Part shown: in pieces, positions 62,501 through 64,000 of the stretch
Layout of the letters: each line of letters begins with the position of its first letter
Position numbering within the stretch: position 1 is the stretch's first letter
Source: Brachypodius melanocephalos
Lineage: Eukaryota; Chordata; Aves; Passeriformes; Pycnonotidae
Direction of reading: 5' to 3'
Length of the DNA: 64,000 nt
NCBI GenBank assembly: GCA_013398615.1
Contig: VZSR01003371.1
Coordinates: forward strand, 5,152,029-5,216,028
Made by a program: the position numbers and the translations under genes
Notes under the pieces: generated by a model
What the model was told of the DNA's origin: nothing
Databases searched by the model: none
What the model saw: only the letters and a program-made list of their open reading frames with translations

Positions 62501-64000
62501 CAAAGAACAGCACAAATATTTTTTAAAGTTTACTTACTACAGGGGAAGGAATAGCTGTCCCTTTTGTCCAGGGAACTAGGCAATAAGCTTGACCTGCAGT
62601 AAGATGTCTGGTTTCACATTCAGAACAAGTTTTAGTACTAAGGACAGCAAAGCACTGGACTAAGTAGAAAGAAGAGCTGCTCAGGCTTCTTTATGAATCA
62701 CATTAGATGTGCAATACCCGTACAGGGCAAAAGACACAACCAGCCTACACCTTTCATAGCCCTATTTTTTTTTCTAATGACAAACTCAGTTTCAAGCCCC
62801 TGTGATGTTTTTGCTTATCCTCCTACAATGTTTATTGCATTTCAATGAACTAAAGTTACTTTTTCTGATTTTTCAAATTAAAACATCATAATCAGGTTAT
62901 TTTATTATTACCAAAAAAAGTCACAGCTGCCCCATACCTTCTTCACAAAGAAGTAAAGCCCCTCCTGTGGCAGCATGCAAGTTTCAGCAATATTGCAGTA
63001 TCCTGCTGCATCTTTCTTCTGACCAAGAGAAGCCAGAAGCCTATTACTTCAGAAAGACAGGCGTGCTTTGCCTTCCAACAGCCCAGCAGGGTGATGTAAT
63101 GGCTTTCACTGATGTGGTGTCAAGGCATTGTCACACAAACGTGTGTGCACCTTTTACACCCATTGCCTCAGGCTGGGTTAGGACTTCCTGAGGATGGAAA
63201 ATGCTGCACACAGCAGCCAAATGCTCCAAAATAAAAAATTAAGATATGCAGCATTTTACAGATGGGGAGTTGAAGCAAAGAGCATTAGTTAGAGTTCACA
63301 TTTAAACTGCAAAATCCAAAGTCACTAAAGCACAGAGGAATTAACTCTTAAGAGCTCAAGCATAAATAGGCTACCTAAAAAGCATAAAACAAGTCAAAGT
63401 ACTATCCTTTTTCATCCTCTGTAATAGTTTGGTACTACACGTATTTATCCAGGTACTTTCCTGCTTTATTAAATGACATTCTTCTGATTTGTGAAACATG
63501 AAAATAGAAGAGCAGCAGCAGTCCACCTTACCCTCCCTGCAGTTCAGCAATTTCTTATCCAAATATTGAACCAGAAAGGTCTGGTCAGGATGGGGTGCTA
63601 ATGGAAGAAAAGGATGAAGTCAGCAGGCACATATGCAGCCAAGCTCAAGGGGACTACTATGCATCCTGCGAAGAGAACAGGCCAAGTACAAGGCTGGCAA
63701 TGAACATGCTGGCTCATGTTCCAGTGCCACCACAATCTCCAGACCAGCAACACCCCTGCTGTCTCTTAACCTCTGGTAGCCTCTTACAACAGACAGCAGC
63801 ATTTCAGTTTAGCCTCCAAGTTACGCACACTTCTCAAATTCATCAAGGTTCAACTCTGTTGTTTCATTTCATTGTTTTTAAGAAATGAAAAGATGAAGTG
63901 CTGGGTACTTGTTCCTTCCCCCGTTCCCACTACAAGAAATACATGCTGTACTTTAGTCAATCCATGTAAGTAGTTCTTGAATGCTGTTTTCATTACCCTT

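Larger units (their letters stand above)
49346..64000 (-). other. FAM53A first intron or 5' flank, no recognised gene
   Basis: This is 14.6 kb of AT-rich sequence upstream of the start-codon exon. I found no CpG island, convincing promoter, untranslated exon, RNA gene or second gene. Visible structure is limited to the tandem duplication at 52019-52074, the G-rich motif at 53479-53507 and an A13 tract at 55038-55050. A patch with more GC lies at about 61840-62000. The acceptor at 49346 suggests at least part of this is intron. Confidence 0.65.

Noticed and set aside
1..64000. CRISPR array, prophage, operon or other prokaryotic system
   Set aside because: No regularly spaced repeats, dense ORFs or ribosome binding sites occur. 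Spliced exons and CR1 show this is vertebrate nuclear DNA.

Overview
The window looks like a piece of a bird genome. It is AT-rich non-coding DNA with a single protein-coding gene in small, GT-AG-spliced exons. The only recognisable interspersed repeat is a decayed chicken-repeat-1 (CR1) LINE. There are no Alu, L1 or B-type SINEs and no prokaryotic features such as operons, ribosome binding sites or dense ORFs. CR1 also occurs in turtles and crocodilians, so 'bird' is the best reading rather than a certainty, and the species cannot be named.

The one gene I can support is FAM53A (also called DNTNP, dorsal neural-tube nuclear protein), on the minus strand. Four coding exons can be placed to the base: 49178-49101 (start codon), 42314-42260, 38492-37690 (the main exon) and 998-675 (stop codon). 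Their phases agree, every junction is GT-AG, and the spliced product is 419 residues. The protein has an internal 11-residue repeat, Arg/Ser-rich motifs that resemble 14-3-3 sites, a basic nuclear-localisation-like cluster, an acidic run and the family's C-terminal tail ending LEQIENN. The exon holding the start codon also carries about 167 nt of 5' leader (49345-49179) with four tiny upstream ORFs. The 3' UTR runs from 674 downwards, with a candidate poly(A) signal at 226-221. No promoter or non-coding first exon was found, so the transcription start may lie beyond 64000 or in AT-rich sequence I cannot read.

Layout from low to high coordinate: 1-674, 3' UTR or downstream flank; 675-998, last exon; 999-37689, a 36.7 kb intron with no recognisable gene; 37690-38492, main exon; 38493-42259, an intron holding the CR1 fragment (about 40086-41640); 42260-42314, a 55-nt exon; 42315-49100, a 6.8 kb intron with a perfect 13-bp inverted repeat; 49101-49345, start-codon exon; 49346-64000, the first intron or 5' flank with only minor repeats.

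I see no new multi-gene system. The items most worth a second look are the uORF-laden leader, the coding tandem repeat, the inverted repeat at 47681-47753, the internally deleted CR1 copy and the very long last intron.
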